Shown here one piece after another: positions 24,001 to 34,667 of a stretch of 64,000 nt of DNA. This stretch comes from Wuchereria bancrofti (lineage: Eukaryota; Nematoda; Chromadorea; Rhabditida; Onchocercidae). How positions within the stretch are numbered: the stretch's first letter is position 1; every line of letters begins with the position of its first letter. A program made the translations under genes and the position numbers. The stretch covers positions 21,096,779 to 21,160,778 of the forward strand of contig SSBO01000012.1 in NCBI GenBank assembly GCA_005281725.1. The letters are read 5' to 3'. The notes beneath the pieces were generated by a model. That model worked only from the letters and a program-made list of their open reading frames with translations. It ran no database searches and was not told the origin of the DNA.

Positions 24001-27000
24001 ACAATAACCTTGAACTTTGAAACATATCAACCATCAAATACACAAATTCTTTAGGGCACACAATGCAGAATAATTCAAAATGAAAATTATTGACCAGGTC
24101 ATCATAAATGAATCGAATCCTGGTTAGCAAGATAAATGAAAGATTAAAAGCAAGAGCACGTTGACGTTCGTCATCCATATCCAAACCCTCTGCTGGTCGT
24201 TCACTTTGTCCGTTTATCCTACAAAAAATCAAATCAAATTGTAACAACTCCAAATAAAAGATTTCAGGATTAGAAAAATTTACTACTAAATATAGTTCTG
24301 CGCACGGTCATAATGATCAAAACTAAGTATAGAGTAAAACCAGTTCCGGAAAAAAAGAGCATAGAACTTACATGGCAAGTTTTGAACTGAAATAAGTCAA
24401 ATTGCCATCAGCACAAAATGATGCACAAACAGAATCAAATGTAAAAAGTCCTCCGCTGCCACTGGCAAGTTTCAAGAGTACATTTATTACAGCATTATTA
24501 GGTTGCCTCAATATCTGAAATTGAATTCCTATAACAAATTTTTTATACTACACCACGAAAAAGACAAAAACAAGGACATAAAATAAACCTTATCTACAGC
24601 CATTTTAGCCGAGTTTGCTCGCAATATAAGTGGCTGATGTACAGGTGTAGTGGAAGTTTGTGCAAGCATTTGGAAAAGCTCCGGCCAATACTGAGATCTG
24701 TAAAATCCAAGATGAATAGATATGACTCAATTCAACATTGAAATCTCTCTGCAAAGAAAACTTCAAATCTCAAGCACATATAGTTGTCCACAGTTAATTT
24801 CTGACTGACGATAACAATAACAGAGATTATCGTTTACACCAAAGTACTGATATACTAATAAAGTATGCTTTATAAACATATAGCATTCGGCACGATCATG
24901 GGATTTCTTACAGTTAAGTAAGAAATGAAGATATAAAGATAGAGGTTAAGTTAATAAAATTAACAAAATTCATAATATTCATGTGTTGTATTTTATTTTT
25001 ATTTTAAATACCTTTTTTCGAGCAAATTTTTCAAAACATTCTCATCGATGACACCTGCTGCAGCCATTTGTTCTAGTAAATGTTGGAATGTATTTGTTTT
25101 CGTTTTCATATCTACCTGAAAAATATTACTGTAGCTACTGATTTTTTATAGCGGATACACAAATTTTTTTCTTGAGCAACTTGAGATTTCAAAAATATGT
25201 GGCACTACGACATTATGAGCAGCAAATTGCAATAATTTACTCGTCAATTTTTTGCATATCAACTAATACTTGCCGCAAAACTAATGTAATTTACAACCTT
25301 TAATATAAGTTGGAATTTACCTGATTCAAAAGTGTCTTATTATCACAAATGGTATCCAGTGCAGTGATTAAGTCGTCAAGTGGGGCGCCAAGAAGTAGCA
25401 GGTGTTTAACAATCTGTGGGAGTTTCACATAATAAAATGCTTGTGATGCTACAAGCTCTTCACCCAATGATTCTTTAGCATCAAGCTGAAAAAATAGTTG
25501 AAATTTCTATATTGTTTACTTATTTGTACTTATATTAATATATTATCACAAGCATTATATCATCCTAGAGCAACTGCATAATTCAACCATAATAACCATA
25601 ACAGTAATAAAAATGCAAACCGCACCATTATTAGCAGGGATGCCCGTATCATATCCTCAAACATTTTTGGAAATGGAAATTCAAGAATTTCAGCAAGTTC
25701 GAAAAAAAAATCCGCCATTTGATCTACTTTCTTCGTCATTCTGAATCCTTCGAAAACCGAAACCAACGTCAGGATTGCTGGGTGTGACTACAAATTAATT
25801 CTCTGGAAACCTCGATATGAACAATCGATTATCTAGCTTATCTAGCATATTAACAGTTTCTAAACCGATTAGTCAAATAATATCTCGCTTAGTAATCGTG
25901 ACTTAAAAGTGACTCAATGGTAAACACACCATGAATAAATGACACCCTCAATAACTCAGAGGTGTACTACCTGCTTGACTAAGCCACCAAGGTTGTCCTC
26001 AATTCGTTCTGCAGGTGATGCACCGAATTGTTGCAAAGCTTCAATCATCGTTTTTAACTCCTCGCAATCAGGATAACTTTGCGCAAATGAAACAGCAGCT
26101 TCGACCACATAATTTACACTTTCTGAAAACACATATTTAGATTCAGTGTTAGATGAGATAAACTAAATTAGAATGACGCAAAGTTAAAGTGATACGAATA
26201 AAAAAGTACATGATGTTTATATTCTAAACTTCTGAACAGATGCATTGAAAATTTTTGATTAGAAATTTGTTATTTTAAATAGCTTTAGTCCATTAACCAA
26301 AAACAGTTCAGTTCATTAAATCATTCACAGTACTAACCTGCGCCAATGTGTTCATGAATGTACAACAAAGCACGAACAAACTTGCTATTTGCATATGCAC
26401 AAGCACAATGGATAAGCGCTTGAGTGCTTCGTTTATTTTCATTTTTTAAAGAGTATTCTAGAGCCAATAAGCACCAATTTAAAACAGTCATCAATGATCC
26501 CGACAATTCCAAACATTCTTTCTCCGATGTGTAATTGCACCTAGGAAATAATTCCTAATTCACAGAATTAGAAATGCACTGGTATACTTTCGTTGGGACA
26601 TCAAAAATTGAAAGCTTATAACAACATTCAATATCTGAAACATTACTTCAGTAATGGAACTGAATTCCGTAAAATCGTTGCCAGGGCTTCAATGCAGTAT
26701 TCACGTGAAAACTGCCGAAACTCAGCGATCACTTCAATGAAAACAGCCCATCGAAGTACCTAGAAATTAGAAAATTTTGAGAAAGAGCCAAATGAAGTAA
26801 ATTCGATTTGAAAAATTTTTATCTAACAATAGACGCATAACTCAGTGCTCCGGAAAAAAAGCCAAAAACATGCACTGAAGCGAATTTCATAATCTACTGA
26901 AATAACCAGAAAAACTGAAAATGATTTAAAGATCAAAAACAAAATAGTATACCTCTGCTTTTACCAATGCTTCCAGACAGGAAAGCATTCGTTGATCAGG

Positions 27001-27510
27001 TGTCACTGATGCCGTAGCAAAACGAAGAAGCATTGCTAAATTTGCCATGAACAACAAATGAGATACAATAAATTACAAAAATTCCTTATTCTTTGTCATC
27101 TTACGCTATTCCATTTAAAGATATATTAATATTAAATATTTTTAAAAATTTTTGCGTTTTGTTTTGCATTTTGTGTCAGTTCAACCATAGCACATATGCT
27201 CATATTCATGAATGCTTGTTTGCTTACATTCATCTATACTGTTAACATAATATTTACTTGTTGACATAACTAATTCCACATTAAAACCTAAGAAAAATTT
27301 ACAAGCGATGGCTCTGCATTGCTGTTCATTGCAACCAGATGTTATTATGCGCTTTTTCAAGACAGCACCGAATTCAATTGATGACAATCCTTCAGCATGA
27401 GCACGGGTCACCAGGCTTGTTACCCAGCCCACATCCGTCTGTTGCTTGTCCTCATTTATCACTCCCATTAAGATACATGTAAACTGAAATTTAACTGATT
27501 TTAATGTCAT
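21095..27510 (-). CDS. lin-25: Mediator complex subunit 24 (MED24/LIN-25)
   Basis: 22 exons, 1027 codons, phases closing throughout: 27288-27510, 26953-27035, 26647-26759, 26338-26540, 25971-26122, 25626-25787, 25321-25485, 25012-25115, 24589-24697, 24372-24514, 24009-24218, 23757-23948, 23521-23632, 23059-23219, 22772-22922, 22562-22687, 22113-22269, 21898-22035, 21709-21815, 21627-21662, 21352-21450, 21095-21232. Recalled human MED24 (989 aa) aligns throughout: FSREYCIEAL (about residue 119) with FSRDLCVQAL, LILRANSA (about 425) with LILRAEPT, AFNLSFILL with LLFDISFLML, and AGVVENWCM (about 800) with the GGVYWFCN region. It is a tail-module subunit of the nuclear Mediator bridging activators and RNA polymerase II; C. 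elegans LIN-25 acts with SUR-2/MED23 in vulval induction. A five-Asp run lies near residue 903. The start could instead be the Met at 27,468, since an acceptor-like ttaaatttcag precedes it. Least certain are the donor at 21,898 and the 46-base intron before the 36-base exon. Confidence 0.9.
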
Positions 27511-29876
27511 TTATCTACATCGCTGGTCAATTCTAAACTAAACGAAAGCATTATATTTAAACGCATGATAGCTAAATAGTTTCAACCGAGCAACTCTTAA
27601 CTCATTTTCAACTACTCCACATCACATACTATTTAAATAACCAATAAAATAGCTTAGCACCTCTGCAATTTCTTGCCTTACTTCACTCCAACACTTCCCA
27701 ATACTTCCCCGCAACTTACCCATCCCGAAATATCAGATACGCCAACTTGCTTACTCCCAGAAATTCAGGTTTAATTTTCTAGCAATGAGTGATACAACGA
27801 AGATACTATGAAAAATCCTGGTTTCACCTCGAACTTTTAATGGGTTTATCTTAGGAAAGTCACTCAAGTAGTGCGGAGAACACGGAAGTTTCATGTATTT
27901 TAGGTCCCAATAACACGGAAAGCACGGAAATCCCATGCATTTCAGGTTCCAATAGCACGGAAAACACGGAAATCCCATGCATTTTAGATTCCAATAACAC
28001 GGAAAACACTGAAGTCTCATGCATTTTAGGTTTGTGCTTAAATAATTAATAGTTGTCAAGTCAACGATTACAAGAGTAACTGTGGTAACAAACAGGAAAA
28101 TCTTAAAATCACGAAAGTCATTAGACCATTAATTGGATGTAAATTAAATTTCATAAAGATTCAAATTAGTGAAAGTAACAAATGAACTCATTTTCAGGAA
28201 ATTTATTTCACAAATTTTATCCATTTATCAATTGTTCATTAATTTCTTCTACACTTCTTCCGGAAACGTCTTCTCTCTCTCTTTTTGCTTCACATCAATT
28301 CTTCTTATGATATCCATTTGGATGATTATTTCATTTAATCACCTAAAATTTCCTGACTTCATAAAATATGCTGCTCAAGAATTCCAATTCTTTCTTGACT
28401 GTTTTTAGAAAACAAAAAACAGTTCAGGAAAATCGGAAGCAAGAAGATTTTGTTTACTTTCAGGATCTAATCAGAATACAATGTTTATTTTACTGCTACA
28501 TAAATGAATGGTTAGTTACGTTTAGTGAAAGTAGAAAAAGGGAAGTTACATGAGATCTGGTATAAGATAAAAATATTACGCCATATTTCCTGTACATTAT
28601 CCTCCGAAATCGTAACCATTGCATCAAATTCCGGAAGTAATCCTTACGTCGTCAATTTGTACACCTTTATTATTGACACATTTTAATTACGATTGTTTAC
28701 ATTTTAACGAAATGATCAACCAACATTGATCTATTGTTACAGCCTATTTCATTTCAAAAGTTATTCATAATGGAATTTTTTTACGACTGTTTTAAGTCAC
28801 AGCGTACAAAGCATTAAGCAAAACAAAAAAGAAAAGTATAAAAATATCATTTTGAGATGCCATTTTAACAAAAAAGGTTAATGAGCAGAAAAATCAATCT
28901 TCTGAAAATCAAAAATCACATTTGCAGACAAAGTTAAAATGCCCGCAATTTAGAATGGCAATTATTTACTTCAATTAATGTTAATGAGGTCATATGTTGA
29001 CGCCACTGAATTCTCGCCATCTAATCGTTAGAAAAATTTCCAAAAATGAAAATTACTTCACAGAGTGCATTACAGTAATCGGCAACTTCACACAGCGATT
29101 AATTATGGATAATCTAATTAGGGCGACGGCTAGTCTTAGATCAAATTATTATTTCTTTTTCAACTCTGAGAATTACTTTTCTAATTGATTCACTCGTCAC
29201 TCAGGATTAGCTAATATGCGGTCATTTTCACTTCTTTGTTTATTATGTAAATTTTTGAATGCTTGAAGGAAAACGACATTTTCCATATTTCTTTGCACGC
29301 CAATCAGTACCACTTCAAAATTCTTTTTCATTTAGTTTAATGCTTTCATTAGTGTGTAAATATTTCACTCACTTTCATGTTTTACATTTTATCTTCAATT
29401 TATGTTACTGCGTGATTTACGTTACGTAATTATAAATGATGAAATATTTCTATACTCAATCATTTGTCGTCACAAAATTTATTGAACAAATTGCTTCTAT
29501 AATTAATAAATAGTGTTTCAAAATTTAAGTTTTAATCACAGAATGACAAATTATATTCCATTTTTCAATTATGCAGTTCTTCAATTCAACTACAAAACTT
29601 TTTTTTTTGTTCTCTAAGTAGAATTTCGTCAGTGTGAAGAGCAATATGATTATACGCTTGTTGATAAAGCTCAGTTAAAATTTAATTTGAAAAAAATTAA
29701 AATTAGCATGAAAATATTAATTTATTTGTATTTAAATTAATTGCTATATTTTTATATTCTAATGTATTCTCCAAACTTAAATTTCTGATAATTATCTGAA
29801 GTCGTTAAATTAGTGATATTTGAGCATTATTTCTATGCAAAAGATTTAGTTATCGACTGCTATCATCACAGAGCTC
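27511..29876. other. intergenic between lin-25 5' end and the small membrane-protein gene
   Basis: C-rich sequence just upstream of the lin-25 start (27,660-27,770 on the plus strand) may be its promoter. A 42-bp tandem repeat lies at 27,870-28,034. TAATCC (28,638) and GGATTAGCTAAT (29,204) resemble K50-homeodomain sites. No further gene is supported. Confidence 0.45.
27870..28034. repeat. 42-bp tandem repeat, about four copies
   Basis: Full units start at 27,909, 27,951 and 27,993, with a diverged copy before them. The unit is a multiple of three and stays open on the minus strand, reading as a Cys/Trp-rich 14-residue repeat (NLKCMGFPCFPCYW). The frame has no ATG start. Confidence 0.85.
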
Positions 29877-30659
29877 TTATTCATCCTTCAATTTATATTT
29901 CATATCTTTTTGCTTTCCACCAACCCAATAATTTGCATTGAAAAGTACGGTGTCGTCTATAGCAGTAGCCGGGACTTGCATAACGAATTCATAACGAATA
30001 CCACCTGCAGCCATTTTTTTTTTCGAGGTCATGAAATTTGAGATGGAACGGGATAATCTGAAAATTGTTAGCCATCAAGGATATTTTTCCATTTCATTTC
30101 CTTTTCTCTCCTCTCCAATACAACTCTTCCTTAACACATTTTAGCTGGAGCAGAATATTACAGTGCTAAATAAAATCAGAATTTTGTCTGAAACGGAATT
30201 TTGTTTTAAATTCAAAAATTTATGAAGTTTTCTTTATTCTAATGCATATTTTAGTAGCTTTCAAAATGTATCAATAATCTCAGAGATTTTCAATTATTAC
30301 AAATTAATTCTTGAACTATCATCCGGATAATTTAACCGTATTAACTTTACGTTCCCTTGCGCAACAACTAACAACCATCACAATGCTCTTTTGAAATTTC
30401 AAAGTCGCAAACCCTTTTATGTTTTAGGTGAAATATCTGCCATTTATCAAAAAGCGTCACATTGACAATGACTGCCAAAAAGGTGTGAGTAATTATCAAT
30501 TTTCGATTAGAGGCGCATCCATTCATCGGTCTCAGATCAGCGATATCGATAGCGAATCATTTTATTCTCAAAATTACCTTCTCTTTACCTGCATGATTTG
30601 AAGAGGTGGATTGTTGCTATCACACCTGCGTTTATGCCATATGCTAACATCAAAGACAT
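29877..30659 (-). CDS. 83-aa one-helix membrane microprotein, family not recognised
   Basis: Two-exon gene: 30589-30659 (ATG at 30,659; 23 codons plus 2 bases) and 29877-30057 (stop TAA 29,877-29,879). The donor is gtaaag, the acceptor is a good caattttcag, and the phase closes. The N-terminal exon encodes one hydrophobic helix (LMLAYGINAGVIATIHLF, residues 3-20). The second exon gives a basic segment (MTSKKK), then GGIRYEFVMQVPATAIDDT, then FNANYWVGGKQKDMKYKLKDE at the end. Exon 2 is very convincing by composition. It could alternatively start on its own, at ATG 30,027-30,029, behind the acceptor at 30,058-30,060 as a trans-spliced 50-aa protein. Size and build (one helix, charged tail) resemble accessory subunits of mitochondrial or ER membrane complexes, but no family is claimed. 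Confidence 0.6.
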
Positions 30660-32888
30660 CCCTACCTCAATCAACTTGCACCTTTTATAGATACTAGTGC
30701 AAATTGTTCGACCAATTAAGACTTTCCTAATTTTGCTGTAGCCGGATTATCCATTAATTTACTTCCTCATGTCAATCAGGAATGTTGCTTTGATACGATC
30801 TGAAATAATGGTAACGTACCGGACACATTGGTACTCACTTTGACAAGTGAAATTCATGAAAAGACGATTGCTTAATGATTTACTTAAGCGGGTGGATGAT
30901 ATAATTTTTTATGGGATTCAATCAGATTTACAATTTCAAAAATAGTTTAACACTTTTTTTTTACATAGTTCTAATTCCGGATGATCAATTAATCGGCCAT
31001 GTATATTTGTATTTTCTCTTGACTTCAAAACATTTCACTTCTCCCACTCTTATATTCCCATGTCTCGTCTTTCTCTCCTCTTTCCTTTTTCCCATGGCAT
31101 ATTTAAATTCTTAGCTTTTTTTTTTTACTGCCACAAACTTACTTTTGTTTCTTATAGTAACTTTTGTATTTTTTTCTTTCAAATGTGAACATTTGAAATA
31201 AATTCACAATTTTTTAATCTAATTTAAACGTTATTTCAAGCTTAAAACTAATTTGAAAATGTATTATTCATCTATCTTCAGTATGGCTAAAAGAATGAAA
31301 AATGAATTTAACAGAATTTCAAATTTGGAAAATATTTACAGATAATAAACAATATTCTTCTGTTCATCATCTCAAACTACAATGACAAGGTAAATTTATA
31401 GAAGTTGCATTTTCCGGATAGTATTATCCACTCATATCTTACCAGAAATAAAGGTCAATTCATCGTTCAGTGACGTGTAAACGGATATGAATGCCGCTGA
31501 TATGCACTGCAGGGGTACCTTACTACAATCATTGTTTCGTTACAGGTGAAACCAGTAATCATCTACTACTAACAGTTATTTTGTTAGAGAAAAGGAAGAA
31601 AAGTTAATAACTACTAACTTAGTACCTACTGTCATTCTAATAAAGTATTAATCCGTTTCGTTATACCATCAATCACCATCATATCAGATAAGCCTTATTT
31701 ACTGTATTACGTGAGTAATGATAATTCGTAAATAAATTTATAATTGATTGTAAGGTAATGTAAAGTTCTATACAATTACAAAAAAAAAAAAAATTTTTTT
31801 TTTAATTATTGCATTAAAATTTTTACAAAATAATGAAATTTCGACACTAAATTGGAAAAAAAAGAAAATTGGGCTGTTAAATTGCTAATATTTTGCCTGT
31901 TTTAATAATGTCTCAGTTAGCCTTTATTTGAATTAAAAGAAAAAAAAAAAGGAAATTAAAACGAAGAAATTTCAATAGCATAATTTCTTTAAGCAACTGT
32001 AAATTATCTCCTTTCATCAATTATACAATTGGATAATATCGGATTATTTCTCATTTAATTCACTTCATCTTTTTTCTTTCTTATATCGTGAGAAAACGGT
32101 AATCTACAATTATTTATAAAATTGAATACTTTTTAAAATAATTAACAATATGAGATATTTCACTTTAAAATATACTTTCTACTTTATCATTCTCTGAGAA
32201 TTCGTTTATTGATGTAAATAACCTTAGATTTTATTTAAATTTAACTGTAATCAACATCTATTACCTATCTTTTAGAAGCTTGATGATTTTTCATCCATTA
32301 TTTTATATGAATATTAGATTACTCAAAAGCTTCATCCTTAGATGTCATGCATTGTCATACGGTGTCGTACAATATACTTTTGGGCGTGGTCGACAAACGC
32401 GCCCCACTCAATCATTTTATCCTGGGCGTGTCTACCTTGATTGTAGGATGCGATGAATCAAAAAATTATTTTAACTTACCAATTATTCATCGAAAAAAAA
32501 GCAGAGATCAGAGGTTATCTCATAAAATCTATCAGAATTTTATTTGTTTTTTGATTTTTATTTTTAAAACAAATATTCTTAAAAATAACATAAATTTTTT
32601 GTTTTTATTTTTTCCTCTTTCTATTTACAACTTTAAGATTTCTTCTTTAAGATTTCGCATTTCTTCATTGATAAGTAGTGAGACTGATTCATACTTCTTA
32701 CATTATTCTCAATTAATGAATTCTAGAATGAATTCTGAAAAAGAGAAACGAAATAGAAAATTTCACTTTTAAACAATAAAACTTTCATTTTTTTAAAATT
32801 AAAATTAAAATAAAGTTAAAATTTCTGTTAAAAATTTTTGTAGATTTAATGTCCAAATTTTTGAAATATTTCAAAATGTGTTTATTTC
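30660..32888. promoter_or_regulatory. upstream region of the second OTX gene
   Basis: No coding sequence is supported. GC-richer islands stand out at about 30,720-30,850, 31,395-31,550 and 32,340-32,460. The last has three 10-bp-spaced TGTCRTRC motifs and two GGGCGTG boxes. A palindromic GGATTATCC (30,744-30,752) contains GGATTA, the OTX-type core. These are candidates for cis-regulatory elements by position and composition only. Confidence 0.35.
32343..32430 (+). promoter_or_regulatory. phased motif array: three TGTCRTRC plus two GGGCGTG
   Basis: TGTCATGC, TGTCATAC and TGTCGTAC start at 32,343, 32,353 and 32,363, exactly ten bases apart. GGGCGTG occurs at 32,382-32,388 and 32,424-32,430, 42 bases apart. 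The block is a GC peak about 520-600 bp before the OTX gene B start. Spacing by one and about four helical turns is typical of cooperative protein binding sites. Confidence 0.4.
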
Positions 32889-32890
32889 AG
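32889..32890 (+). other. probable trans-splice acceptor of OTX gene B
   Basis: The site gtttatttcag ends at 32,890, 54 bases before the ATG at 32,945, with no upstream donor-bearing exon visible. It fits a spliced-leader acceptor or the end of a 5'-UTR intron. Confidence 0.5.
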
Positions 32891-32934
32891 GAAGATTTTA
32901 GAAAAAGTATTACATTTCCAATACAATAATATTG

Positions 32935-32940
32935 ATGTAA
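32935..32940 (+). promoter_or_regulatory. minimal upstream ORF (ATG-TAA) before OTX gene B
   Basis: ATG immediately followed by TAA within the inferred leader, four bases before the real start at 32,945. Start-stop elements can hold back ribosomes in other systems. It matters only if the leader is transcribed as modelled. Confidence 0.4.
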
Positions 32941-32944
32941 ATCG

Positions 32945-34667
32945 ATGGTTAGCAATGGTCCATACCCATACAATATTTTCGGACCACAACCATCGTTCGC
33001 ATATTCTTCGACACCTGTATTCCCGGGATATTTAAATCCATCAGCCAATACTACAACTAAGTAATTTTTCCTTATTTGTAATGTTAAGGAAAAAAAAATA
33101 ATGAAAAAGTAAGAGTTAGAAGAATTGAATCTTTTTGCTTGTTAAAATATAAAATTTAAATTTAGTGATCAAAATCGTAAAGCAACTGGACGACGAGAAC
33201 GGACAACATTTAATCCTATGCAACTTTCTTATCTAGAATCAGTGTTTAAGCAAACCCATTATCCGGATGTTTATCATCGTGAACAAATTGCGGAAAAAAT
33301 TGGACTTCAGGAATCACGAATTCAGGTATAGTGTTTTTGGTTGTTTGTTTAATTTTCGTTGTTAATAATGATATGAGTTAAATTTTAAATCTTTTTCACA
33401 ATTTTACTTCAATTTTCTTCAGGAATTTTTTGTCCTACCGGAAACAAGTAATGCAATTTCGATTTATTTTATAACTTTGTAATATTATTTATACAAAAGG
33501 TATGGTTTAAAAATCGTCGAGCAAAAGATCGACAGCAAAAACGGATGATGCAAGTGCGACATAATCATGATCGATGTAGCAGTCATACACCTCCGCCAGA
33601 GCCTAACAAAGGTGAATCGAGTGCGCAAAAGAGTATTTCACCGCTTGTAATCCCGGGTACTGCAGAATTTAATTTGAAAACTGCAAATAGGTAAGTTTAA
33701 TTTTCATTGAAAATTTATAGAAATTTATGCAAATCAGCAAGTTTCTATTCATTTGTGAAGTTTTTTTGAACTGGTAGCATTGTGAGTGTAATTCAAAAAT
33801 ATTAAAAATTGAAAATTGTTAAAAGTTAATTTTGCAGTTCAGGAAATACAGTGAAAGAAGAGTATCCATTGAGAGCGGTATGTCAAACACATACTGCAAA
33901 TTTAGCTGGTATGTTCATTTTGTATACAAATTCAGTATTTCATATTTTTGGTATTTTTGATTTCCTCTTAGTAATTCATTAGGAAGAGGTATTATTAACA
34001 CTCAAAAGTTTACTTATTTCGATTCCCTTTTTATTCTTTCAGGTCTATTGATGGGTTGATATAAGATATTGAAGAGAGAAATAATTTAGCTAAGAAAAAT
34101 TCAATATAACTAAGAAATTTTCAATAACAATAAGAAAGAATTAGTCTTTTATTTGATAATTATTTAAGTAAAATTTGGTTTATCAGATGATATCAGGTGA
34201 TAAACCAAAAAGATTTTCACCCGCATTACCATATATGTTTATAATTAAACCAAATATTTTACTGATTTTATTGATTAAATCAAATATCAGTTACAAATAT
34301 TTTTTCTCAATGGTTGGCCATCTGAAGCAATTAGAAATGATAGATAAATCAAGTAAAAAATAAATTTAAAAAATTGTGATAAATCCTATATAATTTGCAT
34401 AAAACAAGATAGTAAACCATTCTTATTTCAGGTTGGTCATCAGCGTATTCATTAGGTGCACAACCTGCGGCTGCATATATGCCTGGTGCAAGTCATGCGC
34501 ATGCCGCATGCGGATTTAGTTTAAGTGGTACCGGCGCACCTCCGTACTATCCATACCAGGGTGATATTTATAATCCTTATGCTCAAGGTAGCGCCGCTGC
34601 GGCAACCTATTCGTATCCACCAATGTTCAATCCGCTCAGTAATGATTTACAAAGGCCTAGCAGTTGA
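32945..34667 (+). CDS. ceh-36/ceh-37: OTX/orthodenticle-type K50 homeodomain transcription factor (copy B)
   Basis: Five exons, 257 aa: 32945-33060, 33166-33325, 33500-33690, 33838-33908 and 34432-34667 (stop TGA). Phases match throughout, and three of the four introns sit at the same relative places as in copy A, including the one splitting the homeodomain before VWF. The homeodomain is at residues about 47-106, with [24 protein letters not shown] and lysine at position 50 (residue 96). The N-terminus ([10 protein letters not shown]) is short; the C-terminus is Tyr/Pro/Ala-rich ([20 protein letters not shown]). Copies A and B are paralogues: helix 3 is nearly identical, the rest diverged. 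C. elegans ceh-36 and ceh-37 are also neighbouring K50 genes, so this is probably the same ancestral pair. Which copy matches which gene was not resolved. An ATG-TAA start-stop lies eight bases from the initiator. AATAAA follows at about 34,986. Confidence 0.93.

Noticed and set aside
27751..28059. 102-codon Cys-rich repeat frame as a gene
   Set aside because: It has no ATG start and no splice sites. Kept only as a repeat feature and a finding.
32347..32772. 141-codon open frame on the plus strand upstream of OTX gene B
   Set aside because: Its start falls in the GC-rich motif array and the rest is a poly-Phe/Ile/Lys reading of AT-rich DNA. No family resemblance.
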